Assembly: GCF_900100655.1 (NCBI RefSeq)
Contig: NZ_FNCE01000010.1
Span: 1-64,000, forward strand
DNA: 64,000 nt
Source: Limimonas halophila
GTDB taxonomy: Bacteria; Pseudomonadota; Alphaproteobacteria; Kiloniellales; Rhodovibrionaceae
Direction: 5' to 3'
Shown here one piece after another: positions 62,490 to 64,000 of this stretch. Made by a program: the position numbers and the translations under genes. Below the pieces are notes generated by a model. It was not told the DNA's origin. It worked only from the letters and a program-made list of their open reading frames with translations, and did no database searches. How positions within the stretch are numbered: position 1 is the first letter of the stretch; each line of letters opens with the position of its first letter.

Positions 62490-62642
62490 TGGGGATAATC
62501 CTACCCCGTTCGAGGGCGAGGCTGCCACTACCAGGTTATCCCGAAGGTGATCCACAGGGCCGTCCCCGCGATCTGGGGACGGAAATTCATCCCCAACGCT
62601 ATCCCCAGGGTGATCCGCAGTGCTGTCCCCGCGATCTGGGGA
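62490..62642. repeat. 63-bp tandem repeat bearing six DnaA-box-like 9-mers (candidate origin or DnaA-binding locus)
   Basis: A 63-bp unit at 62535-62597 is repeated from 62598 to 62642, where the similarity stops. Six 9-mers resemble the DnaA box TTATCCACA: TTATCCCCA (minus strand, 62490-62498), TTATCCCGA (62536-62544), TGATCCACA (62548-62556), TCATCCCCA (62587-62595), CTATCCCCA (62599-62607) and TGATCCGCA (62611-62619). TGATCCACA is the G-box of the Caulobacter origin as I recall it. No AT-rich unwinding stretch is obvious. Confidence 0.55.
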
Positions 62643-62671
62643 AAACCGCGTTTGGCGGCGGACGCGGGGCG

Positions 62672-62712
62672 TCCACACACGAACGCGCCGCCGGGCGGCT
62701 TCCCGGCGGCGC
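62672..62712 (-). terminator. Terminator-like stem after yceI
   Basis: GCGCCGCCGGG (62685-62695) and CCCGGCGGCGC (62702-62712) form an 11-bp stem 34 bases past the YceI stop. On the minus strand the tail GTTCGTGTGTGG is only partly T-rich. Confidence 0.45.
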
Positions 62713-62745
62713 GCGGTGTACGGTCCAGGTCTGTGGAGGGCGCCC

Positions 62746-63381
62746 TTACTCGGGCAGCTTGTCCAGCTGGTCCTGGGCGAAGCCCTCGATCTCGATGAGC
62801 AGCTCCATCTCGTCGCCGATCGCGGGGGTGTACTTGGAAACGCCGAAATCCGAGCGCTCGATGGTGCCGCGTGCGGAGATGCCGGCGGTGAGGATGCCGT
62901 TGTACTGGGGGAGCGGGTGCTCGCCCAGCTTGTTCAGCGTCACATCCAGCGTCACCGGCTTCGTGGTCCCGTGCAGCGTCAGCTCGCCCGTGATCTCGGC
63001 GGTGTTTTCGCCCGTCTTCTCCACATCCGTCGAGGTGAAGGTGATCTCCGGGTATTCCTTCACGTTGAGGAAGTCGGGGCTGCGGATGTGCTCGTCGCGT
63101 TTGTCGTGCTGGGTGTCCACGCTGTCGGCCTGAATGGTGACGTTCACGGCCGCGTTGTCCGGGTTCTCCTTGTCGATCGTGAAGGTGCCGGAGAAGTCGG
63201 TGAACTCGCCGATCGCGTCCGAATAGCCGAAGTGCGTGATCATGAAGGCGATGTCGGAATGCGCCTCGTCGATCTTGAAGGTCTGCGGCTCGGCCTGGGC
63301 GGCCGTTGCACCGGCCAGCGCGGCGGTCATGCCGGCCGCGGCGGCGAGCGTGCGTCCGGTTCGCGTGATCGGGTTGCGCAT
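62746..63381 (-). CDS. YceI-family periplasmic protein
   Basis: The 211-aa protein has a signal peptide (ATAAQAE) and a YceI lipocalin-like barrel: FKIDEAHSDIAFMITHFGY, then GEFTDFSGTFTID, FTSTDVEKTG and GTIERSDFGVSKYTPAIGDEM. YceI proteins bind polyisoprenoid or other lipid-like ligands. It is acidic. A second yceI gene lies upstream on the same strand, so the pair may be one operon. Confidence 0.93.
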   Translation of the reverse strand: MRNPITRTGRTLAAAAGMTAALAGATAAQAEPQTFKIDEAHSDIAFMITHFGYSDAIGEFTDFSGTFTIDKENPDNAAVNVTIQADSVDTQHDKRDEHIRSPDFLNVKEYPEITFTSTDVEKTGENTAEITGELTLHGTTKPVTLDVTLNKLGEHPLPQYNGILTAGISARGTIERSDFGVSKYTPAIGDEMELLIEIEGFAQDQLDKLPE

Positions 63382-63415
63382 GGCGTTGTGGCTCCCGTTG
63401 TGTTGGTGATGGCTT

Positions 63416-63997
63416 TCAGTCTCCGGCCGGGCGTGTCGCCACGATCCGGATTTCGATGTCGACCTCGTTGGGCACCATGCCGGTGTTGCGCCACACGCCC
63501 TGGCCGATGCCCCAGCGCAGGCGCTTCACCGTCACCGTGCCCTCGGCGACCGCCTTCAGCGTGGCGTCCCGGCGCGTGACCGCCAGGGTGAAGGGCAGGT
63601 CCACCGGGTGCGTCTGCCCGCGCATCGTCAGCTCGCCGTGGGCGACGTAGCGCTTGCCGTCCTTGTGGGTGAAGTCGTCGGCGACGAAGCGCGCGGTGGG
63701 ATGCTTCTCGGCGTGAAAGAGTTGTTCGGACGTGATCGTGTCGTCGCGCTCCGCCGAGCCCGCGTCGACACTGGCAATCTCGATTTCCACGTCCACGCGC
63801 CCGGCGTCCGGGGCGTCGCGGTCGAACGCGATGCTGGCGTCGAACGCGGTGAACTCGCCGGGCACGGGCGAGCCGGACTGCTCGGCCACGAAGCCCACGC
63901 GGCTTGCCTCGGGATCGACGTCCCAGCTCGGCGCGTCGGCGGCGTGCGCGGGCGGCGCGGCGAACAGCAGCGCGGCGGCGGTCAGGCGCTTCATCAT
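63416..63997 (-). CDS. YceI-family exported protein (second copy)
   Basis: The 193-aa protein starts at ATG 63997 or 63994, at the very edge of the window. Signal peptide ends PPAHAA. The YceI pattern is SWDVDPEASRVGFVAEQSGS, GEFTAFDASIAFD, DDFTHKDGKRYVAHGELTMRG and GIGQGVWRNTGMVPNEV. It differs clearly from the neighbour at 62746, so the two are diverged paralogues. Lipid-like ligand binding is expected. Upstream promoter lies outside the window. Confidence 0.9.
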   Translation of the reverse strand: MMKRLTAAALLFAAPPAHAADAPSWDVDPEASRVGFVAEQSGSPVPGEFTAFDASIAFDRDAPDAGRVDVEIEIASVDAGSAERDDTITSEQLFHAEKHPTARFVADDFTHKDGKRYVAHGELTMRGQTHPVDLPFTLAVTRRDATLKAVAEGTVTVKRLRWGIGQGVWRNTGMVPNEVDIEIRIVATRPAGD

Positions 63998-64000
63998 GGG

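Larger units (their letters stand above)
62254..62745. other. 492-bp intergenic region with repeats and DnaA-box-like sites
   Basis: No protein gene is convincing. From left to right it holds a perfect hairpin with CCCGGTGCCC (62303-62312) and GGGCACCGGG (62317-62326) in the ACT-gene leader; a short reading frame of 27 codons on the minus strand (62370 to 62287) with no ribosome binding site; the tandem repeat with DnaA-like 9-mers (62490-62642); and a terminator-like stem after yceI. Confidence 0.7.

Overview
The window is a dense stretch of high-GC chromosome, almost certainly from an alphaproteobacterium. The evidence is the gene order rpmH-rnpA-yidD-yidC-engB-argB, the ftsX-ftsE block opposite an MJ0042 zinc-ribbon/DUF3426 gene, the metX-metW pair, the hisC-tyrA pair, and several alphaproteobacterial domains (DUF2125, PAS_5-like). 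A strongly acidic outer-membrane porin and other Asp/Glu-rich proteins point to a salt-adapted member of the Rhodospirillales or relatives; this placement is an inference. No phage, insertion sequence, integrase or CRISPR array was seen.

Layout. 0-2.4 kb: a tandem hairpin array, then a two-gene GMC flavoprotein dehydrogenase operon. 2.5-7.1 kb (minus): the ribosome/membrane-insertion operon rpmH-rnpA-yidD-yidC-engB-argB behind a clear promoter. 7.3-18.4 kb: a TVP38-type membrane protein with a flavin disulfide reductase, a sensor kinase, a duplicated small membrane protein, a LysR/EamA divergent pair, a soluble chemoreceptor with a sugar-diacid sensor, an orphan binding protein, an SDR enzyme and a methylenetetrahydrofolate reductase-like gene. 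18.9-25.8 kb: the porin, a small lipoprotein, and a branched-chain amino acid-type ABC transporter (binding protein, fused LivH-LivM permease, LivG, LivF) interrupted by a small acidic protein gene. 26-31.7 kb: an unrecognised 483-aa protein, a class I glutamine amidotransferase, a sarcosine-oxidase-alpha-like flavoprotein lacking its folate domain, and formate-tetrahydrofolate ligase.

31.9-40.6 kb: tRNA-Thr, small membrane proteins, a CBS protein, glyoxalase I, a K+/H+ antiporter, a cold-shock protein, a MarR regulator next to a perfect palindrome, an M17 aminopeptidase, a REP-like double palindrome and a CbiX-DUF4202 pair. 40.7-45.5 kb: a signalling island with a PAS histidine kinase, a globin-coupled chemoreceptor and a membrane chemoreceptor. 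Its intergenic DNA is AT-richer than the rest. 45.7-50.8 kb: amino acid biosynthesis (metXW, chorismate mutase, hisC, prephenate dehydrogenase). 50.7-64 kb: ChaC, a B12-dependent ribonucleotide reductase, a matrixin-like protease, envelope genes (plsC, ydcF, ftsX, ftsE), a lone receiver, a NUDIX/ACT pair and two YceI proteins.

The most notable non-coding signal is at 62.49-62.64 kb. It is a 63-bp tandem repeat carrying six 9-mers close to the DnaA box, one of them identical to the Caulobacter G-box as I recall it. It is a candidate replication-initiation or DnaA-titration site. Other unexplained signals are the hairpin array at the left edge, a 53-bp repeat that contains a LysR stop codon, a Pho-box-like motif before the porin, and perfect palindromes next to the MarR gene and between two chemoreceptors.
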